5,231 bases of DNA from Angelakisella sp. (GTDB taxonomy: Bacteria; Bacillota; Clostridia; Oscillospirales; Ruminococcaceae), in assembly GCA_020024515.1 (NCBI GenBank), contig JAHHTR010000140.1:1-5231 (forward strand), written 5' to 3'. The notes under the pieces were generated by a model that was not told the DNA's origin, did not search any database, and saw only the letters and a list, made by a program, of their open reading frames with translations. The position numbers and the translations under genes were made by a program. This document shows positions 1-5,231 of this stretch, piece by piece (the first letter of the stretch is position 1; each line of letters opens with the position of its first letter).

Positions 1-44
1 ATTACAAATAATTATTTATCAAATTTCTGTGTCATATATTATAA

Positions 45-73
45 TTGAGCTATTTACAAATTTATGATATACT
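45..73 (+). promoter_or_regulatory. Sigma-A-type promoter of the nitroreductase gene
   Basis: A TTGAGC box (45-50) lies 17 bases before TATACT (68-73), and a TG at 65-66 makes the second box an extended -10. Transcription would begin near 80, giving a leader of about 20 bases that holds the AAAGGAG ribosome binding site (84-90), 8 bases before the ATG. Nothing else is recognisable in positions 1-44. Confidence 0.7.
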
Positions 74-98
74 ATAAAAAACAAAAGGAGAATTAATT

Positions 99-641
99 AT
101 GGAACTTATTGAATGTATTAAAACACGAAGAAGTATAAGACAATTTTCAGATAAAAAAATTACGGAAAATGATTTAAAGAAAATTATAGAAATAAGCAGA
201 TTTACCCCAAGTTGGAAAAACTCGCAAACTACACGATATATTGGCATTTTAGATAATAAACTTATAAAAGAACTTGCAGACAACTGCCTTATGGATTTTG
301 AATATAATATAAAAACCGTAAAAAATGCACCTGCTATTGTTGTTATTACTACTGTTAATAAGCGTTCAGGATATGAACGTAACGGTTCTTTTTCAACATC
401 AAAGGGTAGTCATTGGCAATCATTTGACGCCGGAATATCCACACAAACCTTTTGCCTTGCAGCACACAACTATGCTCTTTCAACAGTTATTATTGGTATT
501 TTTGATGAAGCAAAAATATTAAAACTTCTTGATATTCCACAAAATCAATCTATATCAGCTTTGGTTGCTATCGGTTATGGTGCGGAAGAACCTATTGCTC
601 CACCAAGAAAAGCAACAGAAGAATTATTAATTATTAAATGA
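99..641 (+). CDS. Nitroreductase-family FMN oxidoreductase
   Basis: This 180-residue protein has the length and motif order of the small single-domain nitroreductases. These are cytoplasmic, usually dimeric, FMN-binding enzymes that use NAD(P)H to reduce nitroaromatics, quinones or flavins; the physiological substrate is seldom known. Visible motifs are RRSIR (residues 10-14), which contacts the FMN phosphate at the N-terminus; PSWKNSQ (37-43), whose Asn and Gln contact the flavin; the FDAGIS helix (109-114) followed by LAAHNYALST; IIG (132-134); the IGYG strand (158-161) near the C-terminus; and PPRK (168-171), which closes the phosphate site. The ATG follows AAAGGAG at good spacing. The gene stands alone between its own promoter and the hairpin at 657-705, so context gives no hint of substrate. 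The family assignment is firm; the reaction is not. Confidence 0.92.
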   Translation: MELIECIKTRRSIRQFSDKKITENDLKKIIEISRFTPSWKNSQTTRYIGILDNKLIKELADNCLMDFEYNIKTVKNAPAIVVITTVNKRSGYERNGSFSTSKGSHWQSFDAGISTQTFCLAAHNYALSTVIIGIFDEAKILKLLDIPQNQSISALVAIGYGAEEPIAPPRKATEELLIIK

Positions 642-656
642 TTTATATATTTAGAT

Positions 657-705
657 AAAAAAATAAGTGTTAAGATAACAAAACTGTCTCAACACTTATT
701 TTTTT
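657..705. terminator. Bidirectional intrinsic terminator
   Basis: The arms 657-671 and 691-705 are perfect 15-bp inverted complements (AAAAAAATAAGTGTT and its complement). After one A/C mismatch, three more pairs (673-675 with 687-689) extend the stem inward. The A-run on the left and T-run on the right mean RNA from either strand ends in a U-tract. It would stop the nitroreductase transcript on the + strand and the transporter/small-protein transcript on the - strand. The core has few G-C pairs, so efficiency is uncertain. Confidence 0.8.
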
Positions 706-719
706 ATTATTTGAAATAT

Positions 720-854
720 TTATTTTTTATGTTTTGCTTTTCCTTGGATTTCCGGAACAGGCTCTACATCATTTTTAGGTATATGAAATTTATGATTGCT
801 TTCTGTTCCATGTGGTTCTTTAACATTAGGTCTTTTCATACCTGCTTTTGCCAT
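720..854 (-). CDS. Small basic 44-residue protein, unknown function
   Basis: This is a 45-codon frame with an ATG start and TAA stop, preceded by GAGGTG (861-866) 6 bases before the start, which is good evidence that it is translated. The product begins MAKAGMKRP and ends GKAKHKK. It contains 9 Lys, 1 Arg and 4 His against 4 Glu and 1 Asp, has 5 Pro, no Cys, Trp or Tyr and a single Phe, and shows no membrane segment or signal peptide. It is therefore probably soluble, positively charged and poorly folded alone. PHGTESNHK (14-22) and PVPEIQGKAK (32-41) look like constrained motifs; I have an impression of similar short unnamed clostridial proteins but cannot confirm it. It lies 97 bp after the transporter gene with no clear terminator between them, so it may be co-transcribed. 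I see no strong promoter of its own in 855-951. A ribosome-associated or nucleic-acid-binding role would fit the charge but is only a guess. Confidence 0.78.
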   Translation of the reverse strand: MAKAGMKRPNVKEPHGTESNHKFHIPKNDVEPVPEIQGKAKHKK

Positions 855-951
855 AATAATCACCTCAATACTATTATTTCAAAATCATAATAAGATATAC
901 CAAAATTAATTATTTATTTTTACTGTATTCTGCTCTATTTATTAAAATAAA

Positions 952-2367
952 TCATTCAATCATATCCAAAAGTTTATTTAGTAAGCCTGTTGATTGAATA
1001 AATAAAATTGACATAATAACAGGAGCTATATATTTTACCATAACAATATATAATTTTTCTTTATGAAACTTGTCCGCACCTATATTCATTTCTTCTGCAA
1101 TCCATTTTGGCTTGATTACCCAGCCAACAAAAATACAAGTCAATAACGAGATAAGTGGCATTAATAAACTATTACTGATATAATCCATAATATCCAGTAA
1201 CTGTCCAACTATACCGTTTGGAAGTTTATATTCAAAATAAAACACATTATAACCCAAACAGATAATAATCGCACTTAAAGCTGATATAACCCCTATACCC
1301 AGTGTAGCTTTCTTTCTTGATGTATGGCATATATTCATAATATTTGCAACCAAAGTTTCCATTATGGAAACACAAGAAGTCAGTGCCGCAAAAAGTACCA
1401 TTACAAAAAATGCTACACCCATAATATTACCAACAAAACCCATAGAAGAAAATACCTTTGGCATAGAAACAAACATAAGGCTTGGCCCTGATGACATACC
1501 ATCAATACCCGAGAAAACATATATTGCCGGAATAATCATAACACCCGACAAAAATGCTACACCCGTATCAAAAATTTCAATTTGTTTTATAGATTTATTA
1601 AGGTCAATATCTTTTTTTACATAAGAACCATAAGTAATCATTATTCCCATAGATACACTCAGTGAAAAGAAAAGTTGACTCATTGCATCAAGTAATATAC
1701 CCAAAAATTTTGAAAAAGTTATACCTTCAAAATTTGGAATAAGATATATCGCAAGTCCTTGCATACCTGTTCTTGTCACACCATTTGAATCTGTATATTT
1801 TAATGTCAAAGAATAAATTGCAATTCCTATTACCATAATAAGTAAACCAGGCATAACAATTTTCGAAAACTTTTCTATACCTTTTTCAACACCCGCAAAA
1901 ACAACAAATGCTGTTATTGAAAGAAAAATAAGCATCAATACTATTGGTGAATACTCACTTGTAATAAAATTTGTAAAAAATCCATCTTCGGCAGCACTGT
2001 TTCCATTTCCTATAAGATACACTACCGTATATTTTAAAATCCAACCACCAATTACCAAATAGTAAGTCATAATTATAACTGTCACAAGAAATGTAAGTTT
2101 GCCTAACAGAGACCATTTTGAATTAATTGAGCTAAAAGAATGCCAAGCATTTTTACCTGTTTTTCTGCCTATTGCTATATCCGTTGTAAGAAGTGTAAAT
2201 CCAAAAGTTAATACAAGTGCAAAATATACAAGTAAAAACAGTCCTCCACCATCTCTTGCCGCAAGATATGGAAATCTCCAAATATTACCTACACCTACCG
2301 CACTGCCGGCAGCCGCCAATACAAATCCCAATGAGCCACTGAAACCGCTCTTTTTCTTTTTTTCCAT
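952..2367 (-). CDS. NSS-family sodium-dependent amino acid transporter
   Basis: This 471-residue membrane protein of the neurotransmitter:sodium symporter family (LeuT fold) should import an amino acid together with Na+. The signature in helix 1 is GSAVGVGNIWRFPY (residues 21-34), with the unwound Na+-binding segment, N28 and gate residue R31 (LeuT N27 and R30). Helix 6 carries FFSLSVSMG (233-241). Helix 8 carries FAALTS (326-331), keeping A327, T330 and S331 of the second Na+ site. D395 matches the extracellular gate D404 of LeuT. I count 11 hydrophobic segments, the last near 438-463, so helix 12 of LeuT is absent, as in bacterial members such as MhsT and Tyt1. M240 replaces LeuT F259, as in MhsT, which suggests a large hydrophobic or aromatic substrate; this is inference. 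The ATG has GAGGG (2374-2378) 6 bases upstream. It is divergent from the XRE regulator and shares its control region. Confidence 0.93.
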   Translation of the reverse strand: MEKKKKSGFSGSLGFVLAAAGSAVGVGNIWRFPYLAARDGGGLFLLVYFALVLTFGFTLLTTDIAIGRKTGKNAWHSFSSINSKWSLLGKLTFLVTVIIMTYYLVIGGWILKYTVVYLIGNGNSAAEDGFFTNFITSEYSPIVLMLIFLSITAFVVFAGVEKGIEKFSKIVMPGLLIMVIGIAIYSLTLKYTDSNGVTRTGMQGLAIYLIPNFEGITFSKFLGILLDAMSQLFFSLSVSMGIMITYGSYVKKDIDLNKSIKQIEIFDTGVAFLSGVMIIPAIYVFSGIDGMSSGPSLMFVSMPKVFSSMGFVGNIMGVAFFVMVLFAALTSCVSIMETLVANIMNICHTSRKKATLGIGVISALSAIIICLGYNVFYFEYKLPNGIVGQLLDIMDYISNSLLMPLISLLTCIFVGWVIKPKWIAEEMNIGADKFHKEKLYIVMVKYIAPVIMSILFIQSTGLLNKLLDMIE

Positions 2368-2401
2368 TTTTTACCCTCATTCTTTCAAACATAATAAATA
2401 T

Positions 2402-2430
2402 ACTATACATTTATAAATATATATTTGCAA
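2402..2430 (-). promoter_or_regulatory. Promoter of the NSS transporter gene
   Basis: Read on the - strand, TTGCAA (2430-2425) lies 17 bases before TATAGT (2407-2402). Transcription would start near 2395, leaving a leader of about 28 bases that contains the GAGGG ribosome binding site. The match to the -35 consensus is only moderate. The inverted repeat at 2448-2479 lies upstream of this -35 box, a position from which a bound regulator could help or hinder polymerase. Confidence 0.55.
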
Positions 2431-2447
2431 ATTCAACAAATTTCTTT

Positions 2448-2479
2448 TAACGAAACTTTTGACAAAAATAGTTTCGTTA
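2448..2479. promoter_or_regulatory. Inverted-repeat operator, probably for the XRE regulator
   Basis: TAACGAAACT (2448-2457) and AGTTTCGTTA (2470-2479) are perfect 10-bp inverted complements separated by 12 bases. The half-site centres are 22 bp apart, about two helical turns, so a dimer could bind both on one face of the DNA. The spacer contains the TTGACA -35 box of the rightward promoter, so occupancy should block transcription of the regulator gene. A repressor dimer encoded just downstream is the simplest ligand. It is unlikely to be a terminator: it sits at the promoter and is followed by no T-run. Confidence 0.7.
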
Positions 2480-2488
2480 TGATAGAAT
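2459..2488 (+). promoter_or_regulatory. Promoter of the XRE regulator gene
   Basis: A perfect TTGACA (2459-2464) is followed after 18 bases by TAGAAT (2483-2488), with TG at 2480-2481 forming an extended -10. The start point would be near 2495, giving a leader of roughly 75 bases. The -35 box lies inside the 12-base spacer of the inverted repeat and the right half-site falls between the two boxes, which fits autorepression. Confidence 0.65.
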
Positions 2489-2571
2489 TACTTTATCATA
2501 TTGTATATTTTAAATACTAAAATTTTTATAAAATGATTATATGTATATTTAAAAGAAACTTAGGAGAAAAA

Positions 2572-3303
2572 ATGGATAATATAAACACATACATAGGTAA
2601 AAAGATTAAAAACTATCGTAAAATGAAAAGATTGACACTTCAACAACTTGCCGATACTATACACAAAAGCAAGGCAACTGTCAGTAAATATGAAAATGGA
2701 GAAATAACCATCGATATAGAAACACTTTATGAAATAAGTATCGCTCTTGATGTAAATCTTAATCAACTGACAGATTACAATCCGAACACACATCTCGAAG
2801 AACCTACCAAAATTGTGGAGTATGGTGGAGAAAGTCTGTTTTTCAAAACAAACCGTCTTTATTTTTATTTTTATGACGGTAGGTATAACCGCTTAAAAGA
2901 AGCTGTAATTGACATTCACAAAGATATAGTTAATGATGACGGCAGTTGCGATGCAGTACTCACCATCAGTTCAACAACTCTTACAGGTAGAAAAAGTGAA
3001 GTTTACTATACCGGTAATGTGCTTTACAGTGATATGCTTATAAGATTTTCTTTTGTAAATCAGTACAATAAACTTGAACAAGACCTTTTGTATATATTTA
3101 ATCCACTTGACCTTAAAGATTTTACGGAAGGCTTGCTGTGCGGAATATCCAGCCTTGACCTTATGCCTTGCGCATTCAAATGCCTTGTAACACTAGTACC
3201 GAGTACTGATTACGAAGAACTTAAACAACATCTTATACTTACCCCAAAAGAACTAAAAAAATGGCAAAAAATGAATATGCTTATGGTTAATAATAATAGC
3301 TAA
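2572..3303 (+). CDS. XRE-family regulator with unassigned C-terminal domain
   Basis: The 243-residue product begins with a Cro/CI-type helix-turn-helix domain (about residues 8-66). The sequence LTLQQLADTI (21-30) forms the positioning helix and SKATVSKYENG (33-43) the recognition helix and following turn; the remaining helices run to about 66. Residues about 80-243 form a separate domain with alternating hydrophobic stretches (LYFYFYDGRY, 96-105; later VYYTGNVLYSDMLIRFSF), suggesting mostly beta structure that may sense a ligand. I cannot assign it to a named family. The ATG at 2572 is preferred because AGGAG (2562-2566) precedes it. An in-frame ATG at 2533 would add 13 residues but lacks a ribosome binding site and places foreign sequence before the usual domain start. 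Its position opposite the transporter, with a palindrome between, suggests it represses itself and regulates uptake. Confidence 0.88.
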   Translation: MDNINTYIGKKIKNYRKMKRLTLQQLADTIHKSKATVSKYENGEITIDIETLYEISIALDVNLNQLTDYNPNTHLEEPTKIVEYGGESLFFKTNRLYFYFYDGRYNRLKEAVIDIHKDIVNDDGSCDAVLTISSTTLTGRKSEVYYTGNVLYSDMLIRFSFVNQYNKLEQDLLYIFNPLDLKDFTEGLLCGISSLDLMPCAFKCLVTLVPSTDYEELKQHLILTPKELKKWQKMNMLMVNNNS

Positions 3304-3329
3304 ATTTTATAATAATCATAAAATTACAA

Positions 3330-3366
3330 AAAAACGTGTCTCTCAAATAAAGAGAAACACGTTTTT
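3330..3366. terminator. Bidirectional intrinsic terminator
   Basis: The arms 3330-3339 and 3357-3366 pair perfectly (AAAAACGTGT with its complement). After one C/A mismatch, TCTC (3341-3344) pairs with GAGA (3352-3355) around a 7-base loop. A run of seven A (3328-3334) on one side and five T (3362-3366) on the other provide a U-tract for either transcript. It lies between the convergent regulator and flavoprotein genes and would end both. Confidence 0.87.
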
Positions 3367-3394
3367 ATTAGTATATTTATATATATAATTTATA

Positions 3395-5131
3395 TTATTT
3401 CAAGATATATTTAGCAGCTTGTTCACCTGAAACTCTACCAAATACAACAGAAGCACTGTAAGCACCACTTGTATCTGTTACTTCACCTGCTGCGTATAAA
3501 CCTTCAACAACTTTACCGCTATTGTCAAGAACTTGTGCGTTTTCGTTAGCAGCTACACCACCTTTTGTCATGTGGATAGCAGATTCAACTTTAACACCAT
3601 AGAAAGGTCCTTCTGTGTTAAATTTCTTGTCTTCTTTGAATTCTTTTTTTCTGAAAGGATCTGCTATTTCGCCATCGATAGCCTTATTGTATGTTTCGAC
3701 TGATTTTACAAGGTTTTCAGGATTGATACCCAATTCTTTTGCCAATTCTTCCAAAGTATTAGCTTTTTTGTGGTAACCTAGGTCATTGTGTTTTTTCAGT
3801 CTATATGCAGATTCATATAGTTTTTGGTCATAGATATAGTATGCACCACCATCTTGTGCAAGAATTGCATTGGCTGTATCCATACCGCCTACTGTTTCAT
3901 CAGTAAATCTTTCACCGTTTTTGTTTACAAATATGAAACCGTCACCTGCACCTGTCAAATCTCGTCTACCACTGATTATTGTTTTGAAGATACTTAGTTT
4001 ATCCATATTTTTCAAAGCAATATTGTGTTTTTCAAATATAGAAACGAAGTCACCGGTTGCACCCATTTGGTTTGATGTTGCTACTTTTTCTGCACCCGGA
4101 GCATATTTTGCAAGCAATTCTTTGTTATTTGAGAAGCCACCTGTTGCAACTATAACAGCATTTGCTTTAATGTCGTATGTGCCTTCTTTACACTCAACCT
4201 TAACACCTGTTGCTTTTCCATTCTCTATAATTAAATCTACACCTTTTGTACCTGTTCTTACGTCTACGCCAAGCTCTTTTACTTTTGCTTCCAATTTATC
4301 TTGAATTGCTTCACCTGCATAAGCGTCTGCCTCTGCCATGTGGCTTCTGCCACTGTAATTGTAGTTAAGCTGAATATCCATACTTCTTAGCCAGTTGTCA
4401 GCTTCTGCTGCGCCTTTTGACCAAACTTTTATACGTTCTTCTGAATCCCATGCAGATTTCTTTTTATCTTCATAGAATTTTTCTGCTGAATCTTCTATAC
4501 CATTTGCTTTTTGAGCCTTAGTATTAACAATATCAAAGAAGTTCATATCGAACTTACCGTTACCACTCAAAATATCCAATTTTTCGATAAGTATAACGTT
4601 TTCAACACCGTTTGTTTTAGCTTCGATAGCTGCTGACAAACCTGCCGGGCCACCACCAACGATTACTAATTGTGTTTCTACTGCTTCAAGTTCTTTCTTT
4701 TCAACAGCAGGACCTTGTGTAGCCATTGTTATTTCACCAAAATCTTTGCCTGTTTCTTTCATTGCATCTGCAACAGCTTTTTTAACTGCGTAAGATGAGA
4801 ATGTTGCACCTGAAACACTGTCAACTATTGGTGATTGTGCTTCAATGATTCTATCTTTTATAACCGGAAAAGCTCTTTTGATAACAGGTGAACTTTCGTG
4901 ATGTTCTGTCATTCTGATGTCTGTGATTTTTTCATCTTTAACATCAACTTCAACAGTCATCTCGCCACCGTAACCGCCAGCTTTAGCTGTAAATGTGCCT
5001 GATTTTACAGTTGTGTTTTCACTTGCACTTGTGCTTTGACTTGTGCTTCCTGTTGATGTATCTTGTGTTGAACCACAACCAACTGCAAGAACAAGAGCAA
5101 GCATTAAACTTAACAATTTAATTTTCTTCAA
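3395..5131 (-). CDS. Exported FMN/FAD reductase lipoprotein, flavocytochrome c-like
   Basis: The 578-residue protein has a lipoprotein signal (KK at the N-terminus, hydrophobic stretch, LAVGC lipobox with C19), then a Ser/Thr-rich spacer (20-42). Residues about 44-128 are an FMN-binding domain; SGAT (107-110) with D104 is the site where ApbE-type transferases attach FMN to Thr (T110). Residues about 152-578 form an FAD_binding_2 reductase domain, with the dinucleotide motif GGGPAG (159-164), acidic E183, ATGG (329-332) and GLYAAGE (544-550). The layout matches extracellular flavinylated reductases such as fumarate and urocanate reductases, in which electrons from the membrane pass through FMN to FAD and then to an external acceptor. 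H520 matches an active-site His, but the two substrate-binding Arg and the proton-relay residues of Shewanella fumarate reductase appear to be missing. The acceptor is therefore unknown, and fumarate is unlikely. No apbE or electron-donor gene lies in the window. Confidence 0.9.
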   Translation of the reverse strand: MKKIKLLSLMLALVLAVGCGSTQDTSTGSTSQSTSASENTTVKSGTFTAKAGGYGGEMTVEVDVKDEKITDIRMTEHHESSPVIKRAFPVIKDRIIEAQSPIVDSVSGATFSSYAVKKAVADAMKETGKDFGEITMATQGPAVEKKELEAVETQLVIVGGGPAGLSAAIEAKTNGVENVILIEKLDILSGNGKFDMNFFDIVNTKAQKANGIEDSAEKFYEDKKKSAWDSEERIKVWSKGAAEADNWLRSMDIQLNYNYSGRSHMAEADAYAGEAIQDKLEAKVKELGVDVRTGTKGVDLIIENGKATGVKVECKEGTYDIKANAVIVATGGFSNNKELLAKYAPGAEKVATSNQMGATGDFVSIFEKHNIALKNMDKLSIFKTIISGRRDLTGAGDGFIFVNKNGERFTDETVGGMDTANAILAQDGGAYYIYDQKLYESAYRLKKHNDLGYHKKANTLEELAKELGINPENLVKSVETYNKAIDGEIADPFRKKEFKEDKKFNTEGPFYGVKVESAIHMTKGGVAANENAQVLDNSGKVVEGLYAAGEVTDTSGAYSASVVFGRVSGEQAAKYILK

Positions 5132-5144
5132 TTATTTTTCCTCC
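5129..5144 (-). promoter_or_regulatory. Strong ribosome binding site with TTG start codon
   Basis: The flavoprotein frame opens with TTG (5131-5129), not ATG. GGAGGA (5144-5139) lies 7 bases upstream, a nearly ideal Shine-Dalgarno match. The choice is supported by the resulting KKIK n-region followed by a complete lipoprotein signal. The first in-frame ATG (residue 10) lies inside the hydrophobic stretch and would destroy the signal. Confidence 0.85.
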
Positions 5145-5161
5145 AAAATAAAAATATATAT

Positions 5162-5180
5162 TTAACATTTTAAATGTTAA
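5162..5180. promoter_or_regulatory. Palindrome upstream of the flavoprotein gene, possible operator
   Basis: TTAACATTT (5162-5170) and AAATGTTAA (5172-5180) are perfect 9-bp inverted complements around one base. It lies about 30 bp before the start codon, overlapping the predicted start of transcription, where a repressor would act. I do not recognise the regulator. The arm order is opposite to that of the clostridial Rex site. Confidence 0.5.
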
Positions 5181-5205
5181 TATTAAAAAGTTTACACATT
5201 TTAAA
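5165..5205. repeat. Direct repeat of ACATTTTAAA before the flavoprotein gene
   Basis: The 10-mer ACATTTTAAA occurs at 5165-5174 and again at 5196-5205, 31 bp apart, about three helical turns. The surrounding bases are also similar (TTTAACATTTTAAA and TTTACACATTTTAAA). The first copy is part of the palindrome, so the second may be a half-site. In sequence this AT-rich, chance is a real alternative. Confidence 0.4.
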
Positions 5206-5209
5206 GCAA
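5180..5209 (-). promoter_or_regulatory. Candidate promoter of the flavoprotein gene
   Basis: On the - strand, TTGCTT (5209-5204) lies 18 bases before TAATAT (5185-5180). Start of transcription would then fall within the palindrome. An alternative is TTAACA inside the palindrome followed after 16 bases by TATATT, which would leave a leader of only about 20 bases. The AT-rich sequence does not allow a firm choice. Confidence 0.42.
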
Positions 5210-5231
5210 TATATTATTATTTACATAAGCC

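Noticed and set aside
325..522. Open frame on the + strand with a Leu-rich beginning inside the nitroreductase gene
   Set aside because: It lies wholly within a well-supported gene in another frame, its Leu run is a frame-shifted reading of ordinary codons, and it has no ribosome binding site.
937..952. Small hairpin ATTTATT-AA-AATAAAT at the transporter stop codon, considered as a terminator
   Set aside because: The stem has no G-C pair, the loop is too tight, there is no following U-tract and it overlaps the stop codon. It is expected by chance in this composition.
1364..1624. 86-codon + strand frame opposite the transporter gene
   Set aside because: It is antisense to conserved membrane helices of the NSS protein and its composition is explained by the complementary codons.
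2448..2479. The inverted repeat read as a terminator or riboswitch element
   Set aside because: It surrounds a -35 box, is not inside the predicted leader of either divergent gene and has no U-tract, so a DNA operator explains it better.
2533..2571. Upstream in-frame ATG for the XRE regulator, adding 13 residues
   Set aside because: It has no ribosome binding site, whereas the ATG at 2572 has AGGAG at good spacing and gives a normal helix-turn-helix N-terminus.
3870..4304. 144-codon + strand frame opposite the flavoprotein gene
   Set aside because: It is antisense to the FAD domain, shows no recognisable motif and has no plausible promoter or ribosome binding site.
5162..5180. Rex (NADH-sensing repressor) site before the flavoprotein gene
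   Set aside because: The Rex consensus has TTGTTAA then TTAACAA. Here the arms are in the opposite order with a different spacer, so the resemblance is superficial.

Overview
The window is AT-rich throughout, with purine-rich ribosome binding sites (GGAGG, AGGAG), short A/T-rich intergenic gaps and an anaerobe-style gene set: an FMN nitroreductase-family enzyme, a Na+-coupled amino acid transporter and an exported FMN/FAD reductase lipoprotein. This points to a low-GC Gram-positive anaerobe, most likely Clostridia. The genus cannot be fixed from this sequence. No mobile element, CRISPR array, tRNA or rRNA is visible.

Layout. (1) Positions 45-641, + strand: a good extended -10 promoter and a 180-residue nitroreductase-family protein, ended by a 15-bp perfect stem at 657-705 with an A-tract on one side and a T-tract on the other, so it can stop transcripts from both directions. 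(2) Positions 720-2367, - strand: an 11-helix neurotransmitter:sodium symporter (NSS) family transporter, followed after 97 bp by a 44-residue basic protein with its own Shine-Dalgarno sequence. No convincing terminator separates the two, so they may be one transcript that ends at the 657-705 hairpin. (3) Positions 2368-2571: a divergent control region with an outward promoter on each strand and a perfect 10-bp inverted repeat around the -35 box of the rightward promoter. (4) Positions 2572-3303, + strand: an XRE-type DNA-binding protein with an unassigned C-terminal domain, ended by a bidirectional hairpin at 3330-3366. (5) Positions 3395-5131, - strand: a 578-residue lipoprotein with a covalent-FMN domain and a flavocytochrome c/fumarate-reductase-like FAD domain. 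It starts at TTG behind a strong ribosome binding site, with a palindrome in its promoter region.

How the parts may work together. The divergent regulator/transporter pair with a shared palindrome looks like a small self-contained regulatory unit: the regulator probably controls itself and may control amino acid uptake. The lipoprotein reductase is a separate transcription unit. By family it would take electrons at the outer face of the membrane and reduce an external compound, but several residues that bind and protonate fumarate in characterised relatives appear to be missing, so its acceptor is probably something else. The points most worth following up are this altered active site, the 44-residue protein next to the transporter, and the regulator with its operator. 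None of them amounts to a demonstrated new system.
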